The position numbers and the translations under genes were made by a program. From Ardenticatenaceae bacterium (lineage in GTDB: Bacteria > Chloroflexota > Anaerolineae > Promineifilales > Promineifilaceae), in assembly GCA_020634565.1 (NCBI GenBank), contig JACKBN010000001.1, positions 744,001 through 808,000 of the forward strand: DNA of 64,000 nucleotides. Reading direction: 5' to 3'. Positions 25,043-33,240 of this stretch are shown in pieces; the stretch's first letter is position 1; each line of letters opens with the position of its first letter. The notes beneath the pieces were generated by a model that did no database searches, was not told the origin of the DNA, and saw only the letters and a program-made list of their open reading frames with translations.

Positions 25043-25208
25043 CCTCTTTCTAAACAACCAAGCCGCGGGGATATGACAGCAAACAGGAAAGAGTGAAGAG
25101 GCAAGAACAAGCGAACCTTGGGTTCGGATTTTTTTGTTTCAAAGGAAATTTTGTTTCTATCGAAGAAACGCATTTTCCAGGAAACAAAGGGATTGCAGGA
25201 GAACAATC

Positions 25209-25988
25209 ATGGAAAATCAGGGCGCAAAAAACAGTGGTGGAATGCCACGCCCTAACCAACCCGGCGGCAATGCCTTGCTGGGGCTCAATTTACCGCAAAA
25301 AACCATCATGGGCATCATTCTGGTGGTGGCGCTGGTGGCTTTTGAGCTATTTAACTTTGATACGACGCGTTACGCGCTTAGCAATCTGCTGGGTGATGTG
25401 CGCTTTGCCGGGATCAGCTGGGCAACTATTTTGGCCATCGCTTTTTGCGCGATTGATTTTGCCGGACTGGCTCGATTATTTACGCCAGAACGGGGCCAAG
25501 ATGAACCAACGGCCGTTTGGTATCTCATGGGTGCCTGGCTGCTCGGCGCAACGATGAATGCCGTGATGACCTGGTGGGCCATTTCCCTGACGTTGCTCAC
25601 CCATGAGTTTGGCAATGAGGTGCTCAGCCGTGAGCAGCTGCTGCGCTGGGTGCCTTTCTTTGTGGCCATGCTGGTCTGGCTAACGCGCATTTTGTTTATT
25701 GGGGCCATCTCTGTGGCGGGGGAATATATGTTTGCCGGATCAATTTTGCAGCGGGTAAGCCGTCCAGCCAAACGGCCGTCTGCACCGAAAACCAACAGTG
25801 GCAGCAGCTTACCAGCAGGACGGCCGTTCAGGCCCAATCCTGCCCCAATGCGCGCGTCACCAAAGCCAAACAGCCATCAACAGCCACCGAACCGTCAATC
25901 CATCACGCGTAGGCCGCCGCGCCCGGATGGTTCTCCGCGTGGCGGGATGCAGGCACCGGGTCGATCCTCATCACAAACACGACGCTAG
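25209..25988 (+). CDS. four-helix membrane protein with basic proline-rich tail, unknown function
   Basis: This encodes 259 residues from the ATG at 25209 (GGAG 7 nt upstream). After a short polar N-terminus there are four predicted transmembrane helices (about 34-50, 68-90, 100-130 and 155-180; for example TIMGIILVVALVAFELF and WVPFFVAMLVWLTRILFIG). The last 70 residues are rich in Pro, Arg, Ser and Asn and are probably disordered. I recognise no family. The long structured leader and the operator-like sequence upstream imply regulated expression. Confidence 0.7.
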   Translation: MENQGAKNSGGMPRPNQPGGNALLGLNLPQKTIMGIILVVALVAFELFNFDTTRYALSNLLGDVRFAGISWATILAIAFCAIDFAGLARLFTPERGQDEPTAVWYLMGAWLLGATMNAVMTWWAISLTLLTHEFGNEVLSREQLLRWVPFFVAMLVWLTRILFIGAISVAGEYMFAGSILQRVSRPAKRPSAPKTNSGSSLPAGRPFRPNPAPMRASPKPNSHQQPPNRQSITRRPPRPDGSPRGGMQAPGRSSSQTRR

Positions 25989-26698
25989 AGAAACGGCCTA
26001 TATCCACATAATAGAGATATAAATAAAGCGGCAATTTGGTAGACCCATATTGCCGCTTCATATTGGCTGTGATACCATCGCATCGTAAGAAATCTTTTAT
26101 TGCTCAATTCCCTTAATTTTTTTGTAGATGCAATAATTTAGGTCTTGGCAAGAGTTAAAAATTTATTTGGTGATGGCGTAATTCGCCCAATTTGTTGTTC
26201 CAATTTACGCCATTCGGCCGCCAGCTGCGTTATGGCTGGTATCTATCAGCGCCCATCCTCATTATTTATCATTCACTGGCGCAGGTGCACTTATCCTTTG
26301 TCAAATAATTCAATAGCTACAAGGCAAAACGGATCCTGGGTTATTTCTTGTTTCAAACAAATAACCAACCGCTAAAAAAGCTCACCTGGAATCTCTGCCT
26401 TGGCAACATATTTTGACTGGATAACTTTTGCTAATCCTGAGGAGAAAAGCGATTACTTTTCAATATATAAAAGAAAATAGCGCTTTTACCTGAGCAAATC
26501 AGACGTAACTTGCTCAACCTAAAAAATTAATTATTTCGTTTGGTTACATCATTAGCCAACGAGTCTGCATCAGGCAAACAAGTTAAGGTGAATGTACTGC
26601 AAAGTATGTTCATCTTTTTTTGTCATTATTGAAAAACACAACAACATTTATTCATTTTTATTGCCAAAACAGTAAGGCGTTTTTGAAGGAATCATTTT
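25989..26698. other. 710-nt intergenic region rich in hairpins, candidate noncoding RNA
   Basis: No convincing coding frame is visible. Inverted repeats occur at 26027-26035/26049-26057 (AGCGGCAAT), about 26175-26211 (GGCGTAA/TTACGCC), about 26339-26367 (GGTTATTT/AAATAACC), about 26444-26488 (AAAAGCG/CGCTTTT with a nested stem) and about 26493-26518 (TGAGCAA/TTGCTCA). The last structure, 26587-26614, is a hairpin with a seven-T tail. The A+T content is clearly higher than in neighbouring genes. It could hold a plus-strand structured RNA of about 450-550 nt; no known RNA class is recognised. Confidence 0.4.
26587..26621 (+). terminator. intrinsic terminator at the end of the structured region
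   Basis: GGTGAATGTACT (26587-26598) pairs with AGTATGTTCATC (to 26614), using two wobble-type positions, and is followed by seven T residues (26615-26621). It lies 77 nt upstream of the next gene, so it terminates something transcribed from the intergenic region. Confidence 0.6.
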
Positions 26699-27754
26699 AT
26701 GAGCACTGAATTTATTTTTCGTATTGTGGGTGCTGTCGCGGGCAGTATTGGTGGTGGCTTCTTTGGGAATTGGATGGCCCATTTTTTACGGGTTTCCCCT
26801 GAAGGGTACATCATTGTTTTTGCGCTGGTGGGTTTCCTGGTTGGGCTAATCTTGACGCCATTGATTACGATACGGCCGTTACGCCACGTTAGCAGCCGGT
26901 TAGCCAAAATGCCCGCCGAACGGCTGGTAGCCATTGTCCTGGGGCTGTTTATTGGCCTGGTAGCGGCAGCCCTGCTCTCTTTGCCACTGGCCCTGCTGGG
27001 CTCACCTTTTCGCCAGATTTTGCCCTTGGTAGCAGCGGCCGTTCTTTGCTACCTGAGCGTCGTCATCTTGGTGTCCCGCCAGAACGATTTGCGCGCGTTG
27101 TTCAGCGGTCTGCGCTCCCCCCTATCCCAATCCGGCAATGAGCCGACTGCGGCCAGCCAAACTGGCGAACAGTTTATTTTGTTGGACACCAGCGTGATCA
27201 TTGACGGCCGTATTGCTGATATCAGCAAGACAGGTTTTGTCCGCGCCACCCTGTTGATTCCCAACTTCATCTTATCTGAATTGCAGCACATCGCCGACAG
27301 CGCCGACCCGCTGCGCCGGGGACGCGGCCGTTTGGGGCTGGAAGTGCTAACGCAGCTGCAAAACGATGCCCCCGTCCCCACTAAAATCACCGACATGGAC
27401 GTGAGCGAAGTGCGGGACGCCGACAGCAAACTGGTCGCTCTGGCGCGCCATTTGCACTGCCCCATCATGACCAACGATTACAACCTTAACCGCGTCGCCG
27501 AGCTGCAAGGCGTGAGTGTGCTCAATATCAACGATCTGGCCAATGCGGTGAAGATCACCTCGCTGCCGGGCGAAGAGCTCAAGGTTAAAATCATCCAGGA
27601 AGGGCGCGAGTCTGACCAGGGCGTCGGCTTTTTGCAGGATGGCACGATGGTAGTCGTGGAAGACGGCCGTGCGCTCATCAACAAAACGCTCAACGTCACC
27701 GTCACCAAAGTGCTGCAAACCTCCGCTGGCCGCATGATCTTCGCCAAACCGTGA
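26699..27754 (+). CDS. YacL-like membrane PIN-TRAM domain protein
   Basis: This encodes a 351-residue protein with four N-terminal transmembrane segments (about residues 8-25, 38-58, 80-102 and 108-128). A PIN nuclease domain follows (about 160-275), with the acidic residues DTSVIIDGR, SELQHIAD, VRDADSKLVALA and MTNDYNLNRVA. A C-terminal TRAM domain (about 290-350) contains EGRESDQGVGFLQDGTMVVVEDG. This is the architecture of Bacillus YacL; the family is thought to process or bind RNA at the membrane. It overlaps gltX by 1 nt, and the yacL-gltX-cysS-rlmB order recalls the Bacillus locus. Confidence 0.9.
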   Translation: MSTEFIFRIVGAVAGSIGGGFFGNWMAHFLRVSPEGYIIVFALVGFLVGLILTPLITIRPLRHVSSRLAKMPAERLVAIVLGLFIGLVAAALLSLPLALLGSPFRQILPLVAAAVLCYLSVVILVSRQNDLRALFSGLRSPLSQSGNEPTAASQTGEQFILLDTSVIIDGRIADISKTGFVRATLLIPNFILSELQHIADSADPLRRGRGRLGLEVLTQLQNDAPVPTKITDMDVSEVRDADSKLVALARHLHCPIMTNDYNLNRVAELQGVSVLNINDLANAVKITSLPGEELKVKIIQEGRESDQGVGFLQDGTMVVVEDGRALINKTLNVTVTKVLQTSAGRMIFAKP

Positions 27755-29109
27755 TGGTTCCCCGATTCCGCTTCCCTCCCAGCCCGACTGGCCCGGTGCA
27801 TGTAGGCAATATGCATACGGCCGTTTTCTGTTGGGCCTTGTCTCGCGCACTCAAAGGAGACTTCATCATCCGCCTGGAAGACACCGACGTGGCCCGCAAC
27901 ACGCCCGAAGCGACCCAGCTCATTTTTGACGCGCTCCACTGGCTGGGGCTGGACTGGGATGAAGGGCCAGATATCGGCGGCGAGTTCGGACCGTATGTGC
28001 AATCTGAGAGACGGCCGTTTCACCAACGCACCATCGAAAAATTAGTAGATGAAGGCCACGCCTACTACGGCGACGATGCGGCCCAGCCCGCCAGCGCCAA
28101 CGGCAACCCGCTGCGCCTCAAAATGCCCCAAACGGGCCACACCATTTTGCACGACGCCATTCGCGGCGAGATAAAGTTTGAAAATTCTCGCCTGCAAGAC
28201 CCCATCATCGTGCGCAGCAACGGCGATCCGCTCTACCACCTGGCCACCGTCACCGACGACCACGACATGGGCATTACCCACGTGGTACGCGGCGAGGATT
28301 GGATTCCCAGCTCGCCCATCCACATCCAGCTGCACAAAGCAATGGGTTGGACCGAACCGGTCTGGGTGCATCTGCCGCTGATTCTCAACCGGCAGGGCCA
28401 AAAGCTAAAAAAGCGCGACCCTGAAGGCGGCTATCTCATTCGCGATTTTCAGGAGGCGGGCTACTTGCCAGCGGCGCTGTTCAACTATCTACTGCTGCTC
28501 GGCTGGACGCCCGACAACGGCCAGGAAATTGTGGACAAGTGGACGGTGCGCCAGCAGTTTCGCCTGGAGCGCCTTTCTGCCAGCCCGTCCATTTTCGATT
28601 GGGACAAGCTGAACTGGATGAACCGGCAGTACATGCAGCGGCACAGCAACGAGAGTTTGGCAGAATTGATACGGCCGTTCCTAGAAGACGTCTACGATGA
28701 ATTGCCCATGCAAAATGAGTGGCTGGTGCGGTTAACGGCCGTTATTCGCGATGAACTCAGCAAGCTGGAAGATGCTGTAGACATCGCCGAATGGGCCTTT
28801 GCCGACAATTTTGAATTGGCACCTAGCGCACAAGAAGCGCTGCACAGCGAATCGGCCCATCCGGTGCTTACGCGGCTGGTGGCGGAACTGGCCCACGTGG
28901 TTCTACTGGATGAAGCGACGGCGCAAACGATTTTGCAGGGCTTGCGCACTAGTTTTAAGGAAAGTGAGGGATGGAAGCCAACGGCCGTATTTCATCCCAT
29001 CCGCGCCGCCCTCACCGGCCAAACTGGCGGCCCGCCCCTGGCTGAAATCATGGCCATCCTGGGTAAAAACCGCACTTTGCAACGCATCGCCAATGCGCTA
29101 CGATTGTGA
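27754..29109 (+). CDS. gltX: glutamyl-tRNA synthetase
   Basis: This encodes a 451-residue class I aminoacyl-tRNA synthetase that charges tRNA-Glu. The HIGH-like motif appears as FPPSPTGPVHVGNMHTAVF at residue 5 on, and the KMSKS loop as KLKKRDPEG (about 222-230). The catalytic core is followed by the helical anticodon-binding domain. Length is a little short of the usual 465-490. The ATG at 27754 overlaps the stop of the upstream gene; a GTG one codon earlier is also in frame. Charging of tRNA-Gln cannot be decided from this window. Confidence 0.95.
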   Translation: MVPRFRFPPSPTGPVHVGNMHTAVFCWALSRALKGDFIIRLEDTDVARNTPEATQLIFDALHWLGLDWDEGPDIGGEFGPYVQSERRPFHQRTIEKLVDEGHAYYGDDAAQPASANGNPLRLKMPQTGHTILHDAIRGEIKFENSRLQDPIIVRSNGDPLYHLATVTDDHDMGITHVVRGEDWIPSSPIHIQLHKAMGWTEPVWVHLPLILNRQGQKLKKRDPEGGYLIRDFQEAGYLPAALFNYLLLLGWTPDNGQEIVDKWTVRQQFRLERLSASPSIFDWDKLNWMNRQYMQRHSNESLAELIRPFLEDVYDELPMQNEWLVRLTAVIRDELSKLEDAVDIAEWAFADNFELAPSAQEALHSESAHPVLTRLVAELAHVVLLDEATAQTILQGLRTSFKESEGWKPTAVFHPIRAALTGQTGGPPLAEIMAILGKNRTLQRIANALRL

Positions 29110-29119
29110 AAAAATTTTT

Positions 29120-29284
29120 GCCACAGAGGGCACAGAGGTTTTAGAGATTTCCTACTTCTTATTGGATTAGGTTCTTTACAACATAATCAATCAAAAATTA
29201 CGCAGATTTACCAGATGTTTTAATCCTTTTAATCTGCGCAATCTTTGATAAAAATCTCTCTTTTTCCTCTGTGCCCTCTGTGGC
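29120..29284. repeat. 165-nt inverted-repeat element of the CCACAGAG family
   Basis: Perfect 19-bp arms GCCACAGAGGGCACAGAGG (29120-29138) and CCTCTGTGCCCTCTGTGGC (29266-29284) bound the gltX-cysS gap. Inside them are nested pairs (AGAGATTT with AAATCTCT; ACGCAGATT with AATCTGCG), so the RNA would fold into one long multi-part hairpin. No U-tract follows, so cotranscription through it is possible. Confidence 0.8.
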
Positions 29285-29300
29285 TAACTCTGGAGTTCGT

Positions 29301-30743
29301 ATGTCACTGAAAATTTACAATGTACTCAACCGTGAGAAAGAACAGTTTGTGCCGCTGCAAGACGGCCGTGTCAACATCTACGTCTGCGGCCCCACCGTGT
29401 ACGACAATTCGCACATTGGCCACGCCAAAACCTACGTCGGCTTCGACGTGATTGTGCGCTACCTGCGCTACAGCGGTTACAAAGTGCTCTACGTACAAAA
29501 CATCACCGACGTGGGCCACATGCTGGCCACCGGCGAAGACCGCATCCTGCGCAAAGCGGAGCAAATGTCCGCCCTGCCCATGCAGGTTGTGGAAACCTAT
29601 ATGAAAGGCTACTTCGACGACATGGACGCCCTCGGCGTGCAGCGGCCCGACATCAGCCCTCGCGCCAGCGGCCACATCCCCGAACAAATCGCTATGGTGC
29701 AAGAGCTCATCGAAAAAGGCCACGCCTACGAGGTGGATGGCTCCGTTTACTTTGATGTGCTGTCTTACCCGGAGTATGGCAAATTAAGCGGCCGTATCGT
29801 CGAAGAACAGGAAGAAGGCGCACGTGAAGCGGTACGCAGCGAAAAGAAACACCCGGCCGACTTTGCCCTCTGGAAAAAAGCGGAGCCGGAGCACATTTTG
29901 CGCTGGCCCAGCCCGTGGGGCGACGGCTTTCCCGGCTGGCACGTGGAATGCTCGGCGATGGCTAACAAATACCTCGGCCCGACGTTCGACATTCACGGCG
30001 GCGGCATTGACAACATTTTCCCGCACAACGAATGCGAAATCGCCCAAAGTGAAGCCGCTCACGACGAAACGTTCGCCCGCTACTGGATGCTCACTGGCTC
30101 GCTCACGCTGGACGGCGTGAAGATGAGCAAGAGCCTGGGCAACACGCTCACCATCAAAGATGCGCTGGCCCGCTGGCGGCCAGAAGCAATTCGCGCTTTC
30201 ATTTTGTCCAGCCACTACAGCAACCCCATCGACTTTTCCGACGAGGCGGTGGAAGCGGCCACCAAGGGCTGGCAGCGTTTGTGGGGAGCCGTGACGTTGG
30301 TGAGAGAGCAGATGCGAACGGCCGTTTCTGGCGAAGTTTCATCAGCCGTCCAGGAATTAGTAGACAAAACCAAAGCCGCCTTCATCGAAAAGATGAACGA
30401 CGACTTTAACGCGCCCGCCGCCCTGGCCATCCTGCAAGATTACACGCGGCAGGTAAACAGCCTGCTCAACGAGCAAGGGCCGCAGTCGCAGGAATCCCTC
30501 GCCGCGCTGGATGGCCTGTACCGCGAACTGGGCGGCACTGTCCTGGGCATCATCCCCGACGAAGCAACGCAAGACAGCGACGCCGAGCGCGAAGCTGGCC
30601 TCATCCGCCTGCTCATCGAGCTGCGCGCCCAGGCCCGCGCCAACAAAGATTGGGCCACCGGCGACAAAATCCGCAATCAGCTGCGCGACCTCGGCGTGGT
30701 TTTGGAAGATCGCGCTGATGGCACCATCTGGAAATTAGGCTAA
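29301..30743 (+). CDS. cysS: cysteinyl-tRNA synthetase
   Basis: This encodes a 480-residue class I synthetase. The zinc and HIGH region reads YVCGPTVYDNSHIGHAKTYVGFD (about residues 25-47), the second zinc site includes WHVECSAMANKYLG and FPHNECEIAQSEA, and KMSKSLGNTL is the KMSKS loop near residue 275. The C-terminal helical DALR domain is complete. The ATG at 29301 begins the conserved MSLKIYNVLNREKE; it lies 17 nt after the right arm of a repeat element and has no clear Shine-Dalgarno (only GGAG 8-9 nt upstream). Its stop codon is at the edge of another repeat. Confidence 0.96.
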   Translation: MSLKIYNVLNREKEQFVPLQDGRVNIYVCGPTVYDNSHIGHAKTYVGFDVIVRYLRYSGYKVLYVQNITDVGHMLATGEDRILRKAEQMSALPMQVVETYMKGYFDDMDALGVQRPDISPRASGHIPEQIAMVQELIEKGHAYEVDGSVYFDVLSYPEYGKLSGRIVEEQEEGAREAVRSEKKHPADFALWKKAEPEHILRWPSPWGDGFPGWHVECSAMANKYLGPTFDIHGGGIDNIFPHNECEIAQSEAAHDETFARYWMLTGSLTLDGVKMSKSLGNTLTIKDALARWRPEAIRAFILSSHYSNPIDFSDEAVEAATKGWQRLWGAVTLVREQMRTAVSGEVSSAVQELVDKTKAAFIEKMNDDFNAPAALAILQDYTRQVNSLLNEQGPQSQESLAALDGLYRELGGTVLGIIPDEATQDSDAEREAGLIRLLIELRAQARANKDWATGDKIRNQLRDLGVVLEDRADGTIWKLG

Positions 30744-30827
30744 ACGGTAATCCGTAAACGGTGAACGGTAATCGGTCAAAAATGGATTACCGTTCTCCGA
30801 TAACCGATTACCAACAACGGACTACCG
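30744..30827. repeat. CGGTAATCGG-family inverted-repeat element
   Basis: Tandem variants of CGGTAAT, CGTAAACGG and GTGAACGGTAATCGG on the left are mirrored by GATTACCG, CGATAACCGATTACC and CGGACTACCG on the right, with an A-rich loop near 30777-30783. The element fills the whole cysS-rlmB gap and stops exactly at the rlmB start codon. Confidence 0.75.
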
Positions 30828-31571
30828 ATGACCGAAATCCTCATCCGCCGCAACACCGTTCTCGAAGCCCTGCGTGGCAGCCGCCGGGAGCTGCATACGC
30901 TCTGGCTGCAAAATGGGCTGGACAAAAAACTGGCTCAGCCCGTGCGCGAGGCGGCGCAGCAGCGTGGCGTGCGCATCCAAACGGCCGATAAACAGAAAAT
31001 CGGCCGTTTGGCCAAGGATCACAGCCACCAGGGCATGGCACTAGAGGTTGGGCCGTACATCTACAGCGAGGTGGATGAGATTTTGGGATTGGCCGAACAG
31101 CGCGGCGAGAAGCCATTTTTGCTGCTGCTGGATTTGCTGCACGGGCCGCAAAACATCGGCAGCCTGCTGCGTACGGCCGAAATTTGCGGCGTGCATGGCG
31201 TCATCGTGCAGGACCGCCGCGCCCCGGAAATTACCCCCGCCGTCGTGCAATATTCCGCTGGAGCCGCCGAGCATTTGCTCGTAGCCCAGGTGACCAATCT
31301 GGTGCAAACCATTCGCCAACTGCAACAAAACAATGTCTGGATTGTAGGCATGGATTTGGCCGAAGACGCCCAATCGCTCCAGCAGGTTGATTTGAACATG
31401 CCGCTGGGCATTGTGGTGGGGCATGAGGGGCAAGGCATGCGCCGCCTGGTGCGCGAAAGCTGCGACATCCGCCTGATGCTGCCGCAAAAAGGGCACGTCG
31501 AATCGCTCAATGCGGCCGTAGCGGGGTCCATCCTCATTTACCAGGCATGGCAGGCGCGGGGGTTTGGGTAA
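30828..31571 (+). CDS. rlmB: 23S rRNA (guanosine-2'-O-)-methyltransferase RlmB
   Basis: This encodes a 247-residue SpoU/TrmH-family knotted methyltransferase. A substrate-binding N-terminal domain (IRRNTVLEALRGSRRELHTLWL) leads to motif 1 LLDLLHGPQNIGSLLRTAE, motif 2 IVVGHEGQGMRRLVRESCD and motif 3 LMLPQKGHVESLNAAVAGSILIYQ, which forms the knot and binds SAM. It modifies the peptidyl-transferase region of 23S rRNA. The start ATG abuts a repeat element and lacks a Shine-Dalgarno sequence. The position after cysS matches the Bacillus gltX-cysS-rlmB order. Confidence 0.92.
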   Translation: MTEILIRRNTVLEALRGSRRELHTLWLQNGLDKKLAQPVREAAQQRGVRIQTADKQKIGRLAKDHSHQGMALEVGPYIYSEVDEILGLAEQRGEKPFLLLLDLLHGPQNIGSLLRTAEICGVHGVIVQDRRAPEITPAVVQYSAGAAEHLLVAQVTNLVQTIRQLQQNNVWIVGMDLAEDAQSLQQVDLNMPLGIVVGHEGQGMRRLVRESCDIRLMLPQKGHVESLNAAVAGSILIYQAWQARGFG

Positions 31572-31626
31572 ACGGCCGTTCCCAAAAACAAAACCTTCCG
31601 CTAGAATGTAGCCAGAGGTGACTGAT

Positions 31627-31872
31627 ATGGAACTGAAACATTATCAATTTGACCGAATTACACTCGACCCAAACAAATGCTTTGGCAAACCTTGTATTCG
31701 TGGTATGAGAATGCCTGTTGCCTCGATTTTGAGCTACCTTAGCTCTGGCATGAGCGTTGAAGAAATCCTGACAGAATGGCCCGAACTTGAGATCGAAGAT
31801 ATTTATCAAGCGCTGGGTTACGCGGCGCTGTCGATGGAAGAAAGAGTTGTCTCCCTGCCAGAAGGTGCGTAG
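31627..31872 (+). CDS. DUF433 antitoxin-like protein
   Basis: This encodes 81 residues from the ATG at 31627, with AGAGGTG placed 7 nt upstream. The DUF433 core reads NKCFGKPCIRGMRMPVASILSYLSSGMSVEEILTEWPELEIEDIYQAL, a small helix-turn-helix domain that is often paired with a PIN-like toxin. It overlaps the following DUF5615 gene by 1 nt, so the two form a compact toxin-antitoxin-like module; the DUF433 member is expected to be the antitoxin and autoregulator. Confidence 0.85.
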   Translation: MELKHYQFDRITLDPNKCFGKPCIRGMRMPVASILSYLSSGMSVEEILTEWPELEIEDIYQALGYAALSMEERVVSLPEGA

Positions 31873-32234
31873 TGAAATTTTTGCTGGACATGAATGTTCC
31901 GCGCTCACTCGGACAACGCCTTGAGAAAGTAGGTCATAAGTCGCGGCATGTCGGCGACGTGGGCATGTTTCAAGCCAACGACTCTGAAATCATCAATGTA
32001 GCACAGGCAAATAACGAAGCGATCATTACCCATGATCTGGACTTTGGAGATTTGTTAGCTTTTTCAGGTGCTAGTTCCCCCTCTATAATCATTCTTCGAT
32101 TGCGAAACACAGAACCAACGAACCTTTTTGAGAAAATCTTGACCTCTTGGCCAGAAATCGAGCAACCTTTACAAAAAGGGGCACTCGTCATCATCAACGA
32201 TCAAAAAGTCCGCATAAGAGAATTACCGATATAA
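31872..32234 (+). CDS. DUF5615 PIN-like toxin
   Basis: This encodes 120 residues with the Mut7-C/DUF5615 PIN-like fold. It starts MKFLLDMNVPRSLGQRLEKVGHKSRHV (first acidic residue in LLDMN), then ANNEAIITHDLDFGDLL with the THDLDF acidic cluster, and RLRNTEPTNLF. Such proteins are predicted RNases paired with DUF433. The GTG start overlaps the antitoxin stop (TAGTG), so translation is coupled. Nuclease activity is inferred from the family only. Confidence 0.82.
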   Translation: MKFLLDMNVPRSLGQRLEKVGHKSRHVGDVGMFQANDSEIINVAQANNEAIITHDLDFGDLLAFSGASSPSIIILRLRNTEPTNLFEKILTSWPEIEQPLQKGALVIINDQKVRIRELPI

Positions 32235-32237
32235 AAA

Positions 32238-33227
32238 TCACAAACTGGTTTCGATAACCAAATCTTGTAGTTTAGGCAGATCGTGACTTAGTGCGTGGCG
32301 AATGTCAGCTTTGACGGCGTCGCTATCGGCACCGGGCTTGAGTTGCAGCCGTAGGTCGCCCTGGAGTTGATGACCGAGCCAACGTAGGCGCAGTTGTTTG
32401 ATTTCTTGCACCTGAGGGTTTTGCATTACGGCCGTTTCCACCACCCCGACCAACTCCGGCTCCACCCCATCCATTAACCGAACCCAAATACGCTTGGTGG
32501 TATCCCAGGTAATCAGCAAAATCACCACACCAATGCCCAGACCAATAATTGGATCAAGCAGCGGCACGTTAAGCCAGGCACCGCCAGCCGCGATCAAAAC
32601 GGCCAGCGAGGTCAGGCCGTCGGTGCGGGCGTGCAGGCCATCGGCGATGAGCGCGGCGGAGCCGATGCGGTTGCCCACGCGAATTTGCAGCCAGGCGACC
32701 AGCTCATTGCCCACAAAACCGATGATGGCCGCCGCTGCCACCCAGCCGATGTTTTCCAGCGGCGCTGGATTTAGCAAACGTTGAAACGATTCCCAAAAGA
32801 TAATCCCGGCGCTCACCAAAATAGAGAGCACAATAAAAATACCAGCAATGTCTTCGGAACGGCCGTAGCCAAAGGTAAACCGTCGCGTGGGCAGGCGGCG
32901 GGCCAGATAAAAGGCAATCAGCAGCGGGATGGAGTTGAGGCCGTCGCCAATGTTGTGCGCGGTGTCGGCCAGCAAAGCCACGCTGCCGCTCAGGGCCACA
33001 ATCGCCAGTTGCAGCACCGAGGTGAAGAGCAAAATCGCCAGGGCAATCCAGACCGTGCGGATGCCGAGTTCATTTTCGGCAAAGGCGCGGTCAGCAGCCA
33101 AATTGCTGTGATCGTGGCTGTGCGGATTGAACAGATTGGCAAACCAGCCACGCAGACCGGCGGGATGGCTATGGTCATGCGGCTGCTGCTCATGGGTGTG
33201 ATCGTGTAAATGTGTATGGTGGCTCAT
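32238..33227 (-). CDS. cation diffusion facilitator (zinc-type CDF)
   Basis: This encodes 329 residues from the ATG at 33227. A histidine-rich N-terminus (HHTHLHDHTH, HDHSH, HSHDHS) precedes six transmembrane helices (about 60-245). Metal-binding HXXXD pairs appear in ADTAHNIGDG (second helix) and ADGLHARTDGL (fifth helix). A C-terminal ferredoxin-like dimerisation domain follows (VETAVMQNPQVQEIKQLRLR). It exports zinc or a similar divalent metal in exchange for protons. It is the last gene of a minus-strand unit with two methyltransferases, facing a TetR gene. Confidence 0.92.
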   Translation of the reverse strand: MSHHTHLHDHTHEQQPHDHSHPAGLRGWFANLFNPHSHDHSNLAADRAFAENELGIRTVWIALAILLFTSVLQLAIVALSGSVALLADTAHNIGDGLNSIPLLIAFYLARRLPTRRFTFGYGRSEDIAGIFIVLSILVSAGIIFWESFQRLLNPAPLENIGWVAAAAIIGFVGNELVAWLQIRVGNRIGSAALIADGLHARTDGLTSLAVLIAAGGAWLNVPLLDPIIGLGIGVVILLITWDTTKRIWVRLMDGVEPELVGVVETAVMQNPQVQEIKQLRLRWLGHQLQGDLRLQLKPGADSDAVKADIRHALSHDLPKLQDLVIETSL

Positions 33228-33240
33228 TTTTCCTCGATTG

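Noticed and set aside
26145..26375. Reading frame of 76 codons in the 710-nt gap
   Set aside because: Composition is unlike the real genes, there is no Shine-Dalgarno, the peptide has no domain-like pattern, and it runs across strong inverted repeats.
30761..30991. Plus-strand frame covering the cysS-rlmB repeat
   Set aside because: It lies out of frame with rlmB, and its first part is only repeat DNA; rlmB starts at 30828 in another frame with a full family match.
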